Assembly (NCBI RefSeq): GCF_025566985.1
Contig: NZ_JAOQJD010000014.1
Coordinates: forward strand, 1 to 63,520
Source: Aedoeadaptatus acetigenes
Lineage (GTDB): Bacteria > Bacillota > Clostridia > Tissierellales > Peptoniphilaceae
Reading direction: 5' to 3'
DNA length: 63,520 bases
In this document: one piece after another, positions 52,276 to 60,678 of the stretch
Layout of the letters: each line of letters starts with the position of its first letter
Position numbering within the stretch: the stretch's first letter is position 1
The notes under the pieces: generated by a model
Databases searched by the model: none
The model's input: only the letters and a program-made list of their open reading frames with translations
Told to the model about the DNA's origin: nothing
Made by a program: the position numbers and the translations under genes

Positions 52276-52899
52276 GTGAAACTGAGTAAACGGCAAGAGC
52301 AAATCATTCAAATCGTTCGAGAAGAAGGGCCCATTACCGGCGACGACATCGCGGGAATTTTGGACCTGGCCAGGGGCACCATACGCAACGATTTAAGCGT
52401 GCTCACCATGCTCGGCTATCTGGACGCCAGGCCCAAGGTGGGCTACTACTACAAGGGCGATCCCACGAATCTTGAAATGCGCAAAATTTTAGACGGCATT
52501 CACGTGGAAGAGATCATGAGCGTGCCCGCGGTTCTCGACGAAAAGGCCAGCGTCTACGACGGCATCTGCGCCGTTTTTCTCGAAAACATCGGTACCATCT
52601 TCATTACCCGCCAGGGTTTTCTCGTGGGATGCGTGTCCCGAAAAGACCTGCTCCGCTCGGCCATCGGCCAAGTGGATCTTGAAAAGACGCCCCTTTCCAT
52701 GATCATGACCCGCATGCCCAATATTATTTCCATTGGGCCGAAGGATTCCGTTTACACAGCCGCCCAAGCCATCGATCAATGGGAGATCGACGCCCTGCCC
52801 GTGGTGGTAGGGGAGGAGCAGCTGAAAGTTGTGGGCCGCTTGACGAAGACGAATATTAACCGCTTAGTTGTAGAATTAGGGGGAGACGATGAATCTTGA
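52276..52899 (+). CDS. ccpN: CcpN-like regulator: helix-turn-helix plus two CBS domains
   Basis: The 207-residue protein has an N-terminal winged helix (LSKRQEQIIQIVREEGPITG, LARGTIRNDLSVLTMLGYLD). Two CBS domains follow (about residues 75-135 and 140-200). In Bacillus CcpN represses gluconeogenic genes and responds to nucleotides through its CBS pair. It starts with GTG 52276 and is followed by the PPDK regulatory gene, overlapping by 11 bases, as in Bacillus (ccpN-yqfL). Confidence 0.88.
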   Translation: MKLSKRQEQIIQIVREEGPITGDDIAGILDLARGTIRNDLSVLTMLGYLDARPKVGYYYKGDPTNLEMRKILDGIHVEEIMSVPAVLDEKASVYDGICAVFLENIGTIFITRQGFLVGCVSRKDLLRSAIGQVDLEKTPLSMIMTRMPNIISIGPKDSVYTAAQAIDQWEIDALPVVVGEEQLKVVGRLTKTNINRLVVELGGDDES

Positions 52900-53722
52900 T
52901 TCCGTACGCGACGACTCGAAACTGATGGTCTACGTCATTAGTGACAGCATCGGTGAAACCGGCGAGTTAATCGCCAAGGCCTCGGTAAAACAATTCGACA
53001 CGAAGGATTTCGCCATTAAGCGCTACCCCTATACCAACAGCGTGGAACAGGTAAAGCCCTTGCTCGAAGAAGCTGCGGCCCAAAAGCGGGCACTGGTTGT
53101 CTACACGAATGTGGACACGGAAACCCGCGCCTACATTAAGAGAAAAGAAAAGGAATTAAACCTGGCCATGGTGGACGTGATGGGCCCGCCCATGGACAAG
53201 CTGGAAACTCTTTTGGGCTATGAGCCCATGCGTCAGCCGGGCTTGATCCGTCGCTTGGACGAAAACTACTTTAAAAAAGTGGAGTCCATCGAATTTGCCG
53301 TGCAATACGACGACGGCAAGGATCCCCGCGGCGTGGTGAAGGCGGACATCGTCCTCGTCGGCGTGAGCCGCACCTCCAAGACGCCCCTGTCCATGTACTT
53401 GGCCAACAAGCTTTACAAAGTGGCCAATGTGCCCTTGGTGCCGGAAGTGCCCGTGCCCAAGGAAGTCTACGAAAAAGACAAGCGCAGGCTCTTCGGCCTC
53501 ATCGCCAATTCGGAAAAACTCTACACCATCCGGGAAGAGCGGCTCCGGGCGCTTGGATTAAATTCCTCGGCGAAGTATGCCAATGTGGACCGCATCAAAG
53601 AAGAAGTGGATTACTCCGTGCAGATCATGAAAGACATCGGCTGCACCATTATCGACGTGTCCAACAAAGCCATTGAAGAGACGGCGGAAATCATTAACGA
53701 TTACATGATTTCCCGATTTTAG
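52889..53722 (+). CDS. Pyruvate phosphate dikinase regulatory protein (kinase/pyrophosphorylase)
   Basis: The 277-residue DUF299 protein has VYVISDSIGETGE at the N terminus and a P-loop GVSRTSKTPLSMYLA (about residue 155). Members switch pyruvate phosphate dikinase off with ADP and on with phosphate. The target gene is not in the window. The link with the upstream CcpN-type regulator points to shared control of the pyruvate-PEP node. Confidence 0.92.
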   Translation: MNLDSVRDDSKLMVYVISDSIGETGELIAKASVKQFDTKDFAIKRYPYTNSVEQVKPLLEEAAAQKRALVVYTNVDTETRAYIKRKEKELNLAMVDVMGPPMDKLETLLGYEPMRQPGLIRRLDENYFKKVESIEFAVQYDDGKDPRGVVKADIVLVGVSRTSKTPLSMYLANKLYKVANVPLVPEVPVPKEVYEKDKRRLFGLIANSEKLYTIREERLRALGLNSSAKYANVDRIKEEVDYSVQIMKDIGCTIIDVSNKAIEETAEIINDYMISRF

Positions 53723-53730
53723 GAGGGCCT

Positions 53731-54756
53731 ATGCTTCAGCGAGAGCGATGGGAAAAAGTTGAAGAGGCGATTTTAGACGAACGGGCCGCACACGCCGCCC
53801 GTTCCAAGGGCCGCAGAATGCCGGAGCCCGAGTGCGACATGCGCACCTGTTTTCAACGAGATAGAGACAGGATCATTCACTCCAAGGCCTTTCGCCGCCT
53901 GAAACACAAGACCCACGTCTTTATCGCACCGGAGGGAGACCATTACCGCACTCGCCTCACCCACACCTTGGAAGTGGCGCAGATCGCCCGCACCATGGCC
54001 CGGGGCCTTCGACTGAACGAAGATCTGGTGGAGGCCATCGCCTTGGGCCACGACTTGGGCCACACCCCCTTCGGCCACTCCGGAGAAGCGGTGTTGAAGC
54101 AATTGCACCCGGGTGGCTTCGATCACGCCGCCCACAGTTTGCGTGTGGTGGATCTCTTGGAATCGAAAGGGGATCGGCCGGGGCTGAATCTCACCTGGGA
54201 AGTGCGGGACGGGATCTTGCACCATTCCAAAGAGCAGGCCGTGAATCCGGCCCACACCTTGGAAGGGCAGATCATTAAATTTGCCGACCGCATCGCCTAT
54301 TTAAATCACGACATCGACGATTCCATTCGCGCCGGCGTTCTCTCCATGGATGCCATCCCGAAAGACATCGTCGACACGTTGGGGGCGAGCCATTCCGATC
54401 GCATTACCTGCATGGTAAAGAGCGTCATCGAGGCAAGTGAAGGGACGGATGAAATCACCATGGATCCCGCCATTTACGCAGCCATGTCGGATCTGCGCAA
54501 CTTTATGTTTCAGCGGGTGTATTTCAATCCCACGGTGAAGAGCGAAGACGGGAAGGTGGAGCGGCTTATTCGGGATCTCTACGCCTATTTCATGGAACAG
54601 GTCGAGGCGATTCCCGAAGCCCATGTGGCTTTCTCCAAGGCCCACGGCATGAGCCGAGCGGATATGGTCACCGACTACATCGCCGGCATGACCGATCGCT
54701 TCGCCATTAATGTGTGGAAGGAACTTTACGTGCCCAAGGATTGGCACAGTTTGTAG
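53731..54756 (+). CDS. dgt: dGTP triphosphohydrolase-like HD-domain protein
   Basis: The 341-residue protein has RIIHSKAFRRLKHKTHVF, YRTRLTHTLEVAQIARTMAR and GHDLGHTPFGHSGEAVL, which carry the His/Asp ligands of dNTP triphosphohydrolases. It splits dGTP into deoxyguanosine and triphosphate. It sits between the PPDK regulator and dnaG, near the DNA replication genes. AGGAGGG precedes ATG 53731. Confidence 0.92.
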   Translation: MLQRERWEKVEEAILDERAAHAARSKGRRMPEPECDMRTCFQRDRDRIIHSKAFRRLKHKTHVFIAPEGDHYRTRLTHTLEVAQIARTMARGLRLNEDLVEAIALGHDLGHTPFGHSGEAVLKQLHPGGFDHAAHSLRVVDLLESKGDRPGLNLTWEVRDGILHHSKEQAVNPAHTLEGQIIKFADRIAYLNHDIDDSIRAGVLSMDAIPKDIVDTLGASHSDRITCMVKSVIEASEGTDEITMDPAIYAAMSDLRNFMFQRVYFNPTVKSEDGKVERLIRDLYAYFMEQVEAIPEAHVAFSKAHGMSRADMVTDYIAGMTDRFAINVWKELYVPKDWHSL

Positions 54757-54771
54757 AAAGCAGGTGGCAAT

Positions 54772-56544
54772 ATGGCTTCGATCATCGACGATGAAATTAT
54801 TCAGCGGGTAAAAGAAGAGAGCGATATTGTCGAGTGGATCGGTCGATACACAAAACTTGAGAAAAAAGGAAGAAATTACATGGGTCTTTGTCCTTTTCAT
54901 ACGGAAAAGACCCCTTCTTTTTCTGTGCAGCCGGATAAGGGCTACTACCACTGTTTCGGTTGCGGCGCCGGCGGCGATATAATCAAATTTCTCATGGAAA
55001 AAGAGGGCCTGGGCTTTATCGAAGCCGTGGAGAAATTGGCGGAAGACCTTCACATCGACTTAAAGCCTTCCTTCAGAGACACGGAGGCGGAAAAAAAGCG
55101 GGCCCGCATGGTGGCCATGAACCGGGAGGCGGCCCTTTACTACATGGAAATTTTGAGCCGCAATCCCCACAGCCTGAACTATTTAAAAAACCGCGGCATC
55201 GCAAGAGACATGATCATGGCCTTCGGCCTGGGTTTCGCCCCTGCCGGCGGCGATCAACTCTTGGGCCACATGAAGGAGAAGGGCTACGAGGAAAAAGAGC
55301 TCTTCGACGCGAACCTTCTCTCCTACAATGAGGAGAAAAACCATTACTACGATCGCTTCAGAAACCGCCTGATCTTTCCCATTATCGACAGAAAATCCCG
55401 CGTCGTGGGCTTCGGCGGCCGGGTTCTCGACGACAGCTTGCCGAAATACTTAAACTCCTCGGACACCCTGCTCTACAAAAAGAGCCGGGAGCTCTACGGA
55501 TTAAATCGCGTCATGAAAGTATCGGATCGCTCACGGATTCTTTTGGTGGAAGGCTATATGGACGTGATCTCCCTTCACGCGGCGGGGATCGGCTACGCCG
55601 TGGCGAGTTTGGGCACTTCCCTCACCCGAGAGCAGGCCCGGGTGATTAAGCGCTACGGCAAACAGGTCTTTATCTGCTACGACGGCGACAATGCCGGGCT
55701 TCAGGCCACGAACAGGGCCATCGACATCTTGGCTGCGGAAGACATTCGCCCGCGCATCGTCGTGCTGGAAGGGGGAAAAGATCCCGACGAATACATTCGG
55801 GACTACGGAAAAATCGCCTTTGAAGGCAAGCTGAACCGGGGCCTTTCCTCCATCGAGTTTCAGGTACAAAATCTGGAAAAAAATTTTCAACTTGAAGACG
55901 CCGCTTCCCTCTCGGAATTTTTAAAAGGCGTCACGGCCATTTTGTCGAAGGTGAAAAGCCCGGTGGAGCGGGACGTCTTCGCGAAGAAATTCGCCGAGAC
56001 CTATGGCGTACGCCCCGAATCCTTCGAAGGAGAAATCCGCCGGGGCAATCTGAATCGGCCAAAGAAAGCGGCGACAACGCCTCAGTCGGATCCCATGGAA
56101 AGCTTGTGGCTCAGTCTCTTGCAGTACGGCCTGGAAGACAAAGATTTTTTCGCCATTATCGAAGCGAAGGATCAGTGGAAATTTGTGGCAGGAGAAAGCT
56201 GGGGCCTCATGTTTACCACCATGGCGGATCTCTACAAAGAGGACCTTCCGCAGAAGGAGCGCAAGGGGCAATTTTTCGATGCCTATCCGGAGATGAAAGA
56301 CCGTTTTTATCGCCTCACAAAGGGTATGGATCTAATACAGGGTGAAGCCATCGTCGGCGAGCTGATCGACCGCATTTATGCCGAAGGGCTCAGGCTTCGC
56401 AGTCAGAAATTACTACACGATATAGAACATATGGAACAGGCCCATGAGGCGGACGAGAATCAAAGTCTGCCCGAGAAATTATATGAACTCAACGAAATAA
56501 ACCGACGTTTACAGGAAGTAGAAAAGGGGACGAATCATAGATGA
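54772..56544 (+). CDS. dnaG: DNA primase
   Basis: The 590-residue enzyme has the CHC2 zinc-binding part (GLCPFHTEKTPSF, YHCFGCGAGGD, about residues 38-65). The Toprim core follows (LLVEGYMDVISLHAAG, CYDGDNAG), and a C-terminal helicase-binding part. It makes RNA primers for DNA replication. The stop overlaps the sigA start by 4 bases. Confidence 0.96.
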   Translation: MASIIDDEIIQRVKEESDIVEWIGRYTKLEKKGRNYMGLCPFHTEKTPSFSVQPDKGYYHCFGCGAGGDIIKFLMEKEGLGFIEAVEKLAEDLHIDLKPSFRDTEAEKKRARMVAMNREAALYYMEILSRNPHSLNYLKNRGIARDMIMAFGLGFAPAGGDQLLGHMKEKGYEEKELFDANLLSYNEEKNHYYDRFRNRLIFPIIDRKSRVVGFGGRVLDDSLPKYLNSSDTLLYKKSRELYGLNRVMKVSDRSRILLVEGYMDVISLHAAGIGYAVASLGTSLTREQARVIKRYGKQVFICYDGDNAGLQATNRAIDILAAEDIRPRIVVLEGGKDPDEYIRDYGKIAFEGKLNRGLSSIEFQVQNLEKNFQLEDAASLSEFLKGVTAILSKVKSPVERDVFAKKFAETYGVRPESFEGEIRRGNLNRPKKAATTPQSDPMESLWLSLLQYGLEDKDFFAIIEAKDQWKFVAGESWGLMFTTMADLYKEDLPQKERKGQFFDAYPEMKDRFYRLTKGMDLIQGEAIVGELIDRIYAEGLRLRSQKLLHDIEHMEQAHEADENQSLPEKLYELNEINRRLQEVEKGTNHR

Positions 56545-57653
56545 CGAACAGTATGGATCACAAGGATCAACTCCACCAATTTGACGAACACATTTTGGAA
56601 AAAGATCCGGCCATTGAAAAGTTATTTAAAAAAGGCGTCAAGCACGGCAGTTTAACGGCAAAAGAAGTCATCGATGCGCTCGATGACGTGGATTTATCCA
56701 GCGATGAAATGGACGACATCTATGCGGAGTTTGAAGATCTCGACGTGGAAATTTTAAAAGACGACGAGGAAAAAAAGCATAAGGCGACGAAAAAGAAGAA
56801 AGAACCCACGGAAGTCAAAGGCGGCAGCGTGGACGATCCCGTGCGCATGTATTTAAAAGAGATCGGAAAGATTCCCCTCTTGGAGCCCGACGAAGAAGTG
56901 GCCATTGCCAAGCGCATGGAAGAAGGCGACGAGCTGGCCAAGCAGGAATTGGCCGAAGCGAATTTGCGTCTCGTGGTAAGTATCGCCAAGCGCTACGTGG
57001 GCCGAGGCATGAGCTTTTTGGATTTAATTCAAGAAGGCAATTTGGGTCTCATGAAGGCCGTAGACAAATTCGATTATAAAAAGGGCTTTAAATTCTCCAC
57101 CTACGCCACTTGGTGGATTCGCCAAGCCATTACGCGTGCCATTGCCGATCAGGCGCGGACCATTCGTATTCCCGTGCACATGGTGGAAACCATCAATAAA
57201 TTGGTGCGGGTACAACGGCAATTGGTGCAAGATTTGGGCCGGGATCCGCAACCGGAAGAAATCGCCGAAGAAATGGGCATTACCGTGGACAAGGTGCGTG
57301 AAATTCAAAAGATCGCCCAAGAGCCCGTGAGCCTGGAGACGCCCATCGGCGAAGAAGAGGATTCCCACTTAGGCGACTTTATTCCCGACGACGACATCCT
57401 CTCTCCTCAAGAGGCGGCCACCTTTATTCTCCTGAAGGAACAATTAGGCGACGTCCTCACCACCTTGACGGAAAGAGAAAAACAAGTGCTCACCCTGCGC
57501 TTCGGCTTGGAAGACGGTCGCGCCCGCACATTGGAAGAAGTGGGCAAGGAATTTGACGTGACCCGGGAGCGGATTCGTCAAATCGAAGCCAAGGCATTGA
57601 GAAAGCTGCGCCACCCGAGCCGCAGCAAGAAACTGAAAGACTTTTTGGAATGA
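56541..57653 (+). CDS. sigA: Primary RNA polymerase sigma factor
   Basis: The 370-residue protein has region 1.1 (with a Lys-rich linker), region 1.2 (DDPVRMYLKEIGKIPLLEPDE) and region 2 (EANLRLVVSIAKRYVGRGMS, YATWWIRQAITRAI). Region 3 and region 4 (LTEREKQVLTLRFGLEDGR, RERIRQIEAKALRKLR) follow. It directs RNA polymerase to the -10/-35 promoters described for this window. It overlaps dnaG and trmK by 4 bases. Confidence 0.97.
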   Translation: MTNSMDHKDQLHQFDEHILEKDPAIEKLFKKGVKHGSLTAKEVIDALDDVDLSSDEMDDIYAEFEDLDVEILKDDEEKKHKATKKKKEPTEVKGGSVDDPVRMYLKEIGKIPLLEPDEEVAIAKRMEEGDELAKQELAEANLRLVVSIAKRYVGRGMSFLDLIQEGNLGLMKAVDKFDYKKGFKFSTYATWWIRQAITRAIADQARTIRIPVHMVETINKLVRVQRQLVQDLGRDPQPEEIAEEMGITVDKVREIQKIAQEPVSLETPIGEEEDSHLGDFIPDDDILSPQEAATFILLKEQLGDVLTTLTEREKQVLTLRFGLEDGRARTLEEVGKEFDVTRERIRQIEAKALRKLRHPSRSKKLKDFLE

Positions 57654-58318
57654 TTGAATCGTCGAAGCGGCTTACGGCCGTCTTTCATATGACCCCGGCG
57701 GTTCACTGTGTGGGAGATATAGGCTGCGACCACGGCTATATCTCCCACGCCCTTTTAGAGACAAACAGAGCCGAGAAAGTCATCGCTACGGACATTTCCG
57801 CCCCGAGCTTAAACAAGGCGGCTACACTTCTGACAGGGGCCTTTTGCGGCCGTTTCGAAACCCGCTTGGGCGACGGCTTTGCTCCCATCGCCGAGGGAGA
57901 AATTCAAGGAGCCATTATTATGGGCATGGGCGGCCAATTAATCGCCGACATTTTGGCCCGGGGAAAAGACGTGGTGAATTCTCTGGATTGGTGCATCGTT
58001 CAGCCCATGCAGGGGGCGGAGGACCTCTTCGATTACTTGAACAGATCGGGCTTTGAATTAATGGAATCAGATCTCGTGGAAGAGCGGGGCAAATTTTATC
58101 CCCTCATGAAAATCGCAGCCGGCGGAAGCGATGTTTTTTCCTGGGAAGATTTTATTCATTGCGACGACTTTCTGCCCATGGCGGAAAAAGAAAAAGCCCG
58201 CCTCGAAGGCGTGGCCCGCGCCGTGGAAGTGAGCGGCAAAAAGGATTTAATCGACAAGGTGAAAAGGGACGTGGAAAGATGGGAGGCATACATTGAACTG
58301 TGTAGAAATCATCAATAA
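57650..58318 (+). CDS. trmK: tRNA (adenine22-N1)-methyltransferase TrmK
   Basis: The 222-residue SAM-dependent enzyme has the SAM-binding segment VGDIGCDHGYISHALLE and the motif IMGMGGQLIADIL. QPMQGAEDLFDYL is also present. It methylates A22 of some tRNAs. It overlaps sigA by ATGA and the Nif3-like gene by 26 bases. Confidence 0.9.
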   Translation: MIESSKRLTAVFHMTPAVHCVGDIGCDHGYISHALLETNRAEKVIATDISAPSLNKAATLLTGAFCGRFETRLGDGFAPIAEGEIQGAIIMGMGGQLIADILARGKDVVNSLDWCIVQPMQGAEDLFDYLNRSGFELMESDLVEERGKFYPLMKIAAGGSDVFSWEDFIHCDDFLPMAEKEKARLEGVARAVEVSGKKDLIDKVKRDVERWEAYIELCRNHQ

Positions 58319-59048
58319 TTTGCGCAAATGGGCGCCGGAAGAGCTTCAGGAGCCCTGGGACGCCAGCGGTTGGCAGATTAAGCTTGCGGATCGCGACGTG
58401 ACGAATGTGGTGGTGGCCATGGACGTGGTGCCGGAGGTGGTGGATCTCGCGACGGAAGTCGGCGCGGAATTGATTTTAACCCACCATCCCTTTCTTTTCG
58501 GCGGCCTTTCCAATGTGGCGGAAGAGACGACGAAAGGCGCCATGGTGGTGGATTTAATTCGCCGCGGCATTTCCGTCTACTCCGCCCACACCAATATGGA
58601 CAAGGCCAAGGGCGGCGTAAATGATCAGTGGATCGACAAGCTCGGGCTTAAAAATGTCCGCGTCTTATCGGAAGAAGACGAGCTGGGAATCATCGGCGAA
58701 AACAACATGAGCCTCACCGATCTCAAGGCCGTCTTTGAAGCCGAAGCCATCGACAATGTGCGGGGCTACGGCAAAAAGAAAGAGGCGGTGGACACCATCG
58801 CCTTCGTCGGCGGAAGCGGCGCCGATTACATCGACGAGGCGGCCCTTCAAGGCGCCGATGTGCTCATCACCGGGGATGTAAAGCACCACGACGGCCAACA
58901 CGCCGCGGAAATCGGCCTCATGGTACTGGACATCGGCCATTTCCACAGCGAAAAGGCCATCTTAATGGCCATGGCGGAGTGGGTGGAAGAAATTTCCGGC
59001 GCCAGTGCCCACGTGGTGATGAATTCCCCCTTCGTCTTTGAAATCTGA
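58293..59048 (+). CDS. Nif3-like dinuclear metal centre protein (YqfO)
   Basis: The 251-residue protein contains the family's metal-site motifs LTHHPFLFGG, SAHTNMDKAKGGVND and a late DIGHFHSEKAIL. The inserted regulatory domain of the longer Bacillus YqfO is absent. The enzymatic role of the family is not settled. It starts with TTG 58293 within the end of trmK and is the last gene of the block before rnpB. Confidence 0.9.
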   Translation: MNCVEIINNLRKWAPEELQEPWDASGWQIKLADRDVTNVVVAMDVVPEVVDLATEVGAELILTHHPFLFGGLSNVAEETTKGAMVVDLIRRGISVYSAHTNMDKAKGGVNDQWIDKLGLKNVRVLSEEDELGIIGENNMSLTDLKAVFEAEAIDNVRGYGKKKEAVDTIAFVGGSGADYIDEAALQGADVLITGDVKHHDGQHAAEIGLMVLDIGHFHSEKAILMAMAEWVEEISGASAHVVMNSPFVFEI

Positions 59049-59057
59049 AACCGAATA

Positions 59058-59066
59058 TGGTAAAAT
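59058..59066 (+). promoter_or_regulatory. Extended -10 promoter of rnpB
   Basis: TGGTAAAAT is an extended -10 (TGn plus TAAAAT at 59061-59066), the same motif as at rpsT and lepB. It lies just ahead of the RNase P RNA 5' end. Confidence 0.55.
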
Positions 59067-59068
59067 AA

Positions 59069-59400
59069 TTCGTCGAGTACGTCAGTTAACTGCGCGTAGC
59101 GAGGAAAGTCCGTGCTCCACAGAGCGAGAATGCCGGATAACGTCCGGTGGGGGCGACCCCAAGGCTAGTGCAACAGAGAGATACCGCCTGCAAAGGTAAG
59201 GGTGGAAAGGCGAGGTAAGAGCTCACCAGCGCACAGGCGACTGTGCGGCTATGTAAACCCCATTCGGAGCAAGACCAAAGAGGGAAAAAGGCGGCTGCTC
59301 GTCGTCTCCGGTAGGTAGGTCGCTAGAGCTTTCCGGCGACGGAAAGACCAGACAGATAGTTAACCGATACAAAACACGGCTTATAGACGTAGTCGACGAA
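59069..59400 (+). ncRNA. rnpB: RNase P RNA
   Basis: The conserved core motifs are present: GAGGAAAGTCCGTGCTC (from 59101), GGTAAGAGCTCACC (59214-59227) and the 3' segment AACACGGCTTATAGA. The 5' end TTCGTCGAGTACGTC (59069-59083) pairs with GACGTAGTCGACGAA (59386-59400) as stem P1 with one mismatch. The RNA is the catalytic part of the tRNA 5'-processing enzyme. A terminator follows directly. I did not decide between type A and type B folds. Confidence 0.95.
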
Positions 59401-59423
59401 AGCGGGGGAGACCCCGCTTTTTT
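59399..59423 (+). terminator. Terminator of rnpB
   Basis: AGCGGGG-GAGA-CCCCGCT forms a perfect stem followed by six T. Confidence 0.92.
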
Positions 59424-59448
59424 AGTGCAAAAATTATGAAAAGACTGA

Positions 59449-59454
59449 TACAAT
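59449..59454 (+). promoter_or_regulatory. Candidate -10 box of the CapA-like gene
   Basis: TACAAT lies 38 bases ahead of ATG 59493. A possible -35 (GTGCAA, 59425-59430) is 18 bases upstream. Confidence 0.35.
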
Positions 59455-59492
59455 AAATACGTGAATGAATGAACAGAAGAAAAGGAATGCTG

Positions 59493-60635
59493 ATGAAAAC
59501 AATTCGACTCTTTTTATTGGCGGCGCTACTCATTTTAACGGGCTGTGAAGCCGAAGGGCCGCCGCAGAAAGAAAAAAAGATGGTGCCCACGGAGGTGAGC
59601 CTCGTCGCCTTCGGGGATTACATGATGCACCGGCCCCAGATCAACGCAGCGAGGCGGGGCGAGGGCTTTGATTTTACCGAGGACTTTCGCTACGTGAAGC
59701 CCTTTATCGACGATGCCGACATTGCCATGATCAATTTGGAAACCACCTTAACCGACGGGGCGAAGGGCTATACCACCTTTCCCATGTTTGCAACGCCCAT
59801 AGAAATAGCACGGGACTTGAAGGCCGTGGGCTTCGACGTGGTGTCCACGGCCAACAATCACGCCTACGACACCTTCGGGCCCGGTGTGGAGAATACCTAC
59901 CGCGCCCTCGCCGAGGCGGGCATGGATGTGGTGGGTACCGGCGAGGAGGAAGCGAAGCCCCTCATCAAAACCGTGAACGCCATCAAAATCGGCTTTCTCT
60001 CCTACACCTACGGCCTCAACGGAAACGACGGGGTGATGAAAAACAGCGACAAGCCCCACGCCGTGGCCATCTATTCCGAAGAAAAGGTGGACGAGGACAT
60101 GGCCGCATTAAAGGCGCAAGGCGTCGATGCCGTCGTCTGCTTTATGCATTGGGGCGAGGAGTACACGAAGGCGCCGACGGCCGCGCAGAAAAAGCAGGCG
60201 GCCTATTTGGCGGAAAAAGGCGTGGATATTATTTTCGGAAGCCATCCCCACGTGCCTCTCGCCATCGATAACATCGCGCGGGGCGACAAACACACCTTCG
60301 TCGCCTACTCCATGGGCAATTTCGTCTCCAATCAGCGGCGCGAGTACATGAATATGAGCCGCGTGGAGACGGGGCAAATGGTGCGGGCGCGCCTCAGAAA
60401 AGACGAGATGGGCACGAAAGTCGTGGCCTTTCAGCCCGACGCCCTCTACGTGGACAAACATTGGGGTGAGCATCTGTACTTCCACGTGCTTCCCGCGGAG
60501 GCCGTATTGAGCGGTGAAATTCCCTGCCCGAGGCGCGATCAAGTGAGAGGGCGGCTGGAAGAGACCGTGAAGGCCCACAGGGAACGTATCAATCCCGATT
60601 TGATTTTATCGGTGTGTAACGACAAGAACGATTAA
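59493..60635 (+). CDS. CapA-family lipoprotein
   Basis: The 380-residue protein starts with a lipoprotein signal (MKTIRLFLLAALLILTGC; lipobox LTGC). A CapA/PgsA-type metallophosphatase-like fold follows (VAFGDYMMH, INLETTLTD, STANNHAYD, FMHWGEEY, GSHPHVPLAI). Such proteins take part in poly-gamma-glutamate capsule formation, but many are of unknown role, and no capBC genes are near. ATG 59493 is chosen because of AAAAGGA upstream and the signal sequence; a frame from 59469 would add 8 residues. Confidence 0.85.
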   Translation: MKTIRLFLLAALLILTGCEAEGPPQKEKKMVPTEVSLVAFGDYMMHRPQINAARRGEGFDFTEDFRYVKPFIDDADIAMINLETTLTDGAKGYTTFPMFATPIEIARDLKAVGFDVVSTANNHAYDTFGPGVENTYRALAEAGMDVVGTGEEEAKPLIKTVNAIKIGFLSYTYGLNGNDGVMKNSDKPHAVAIYSEEKVDEDMAALKAQGVDAVVCFMHWGEEYTKAPTAAQKKQAAYLAEKGVDIIFGSHPHVPLAIDNIARGDKHTFVAYSMGNFVSNQRREYMNMSRVETGQMVRARLRKDEMGTKVVAFQPDALYVDKHWGEHLYFHVLPAEAVLSGEIPCPRRDQVRGRLEETVKAHRERINPDLILSVCNDKND

Positions 60636-60678
60636 AGGACACGAAAACAGACGTAGCAAAAAAACTGAAAGGAATACA

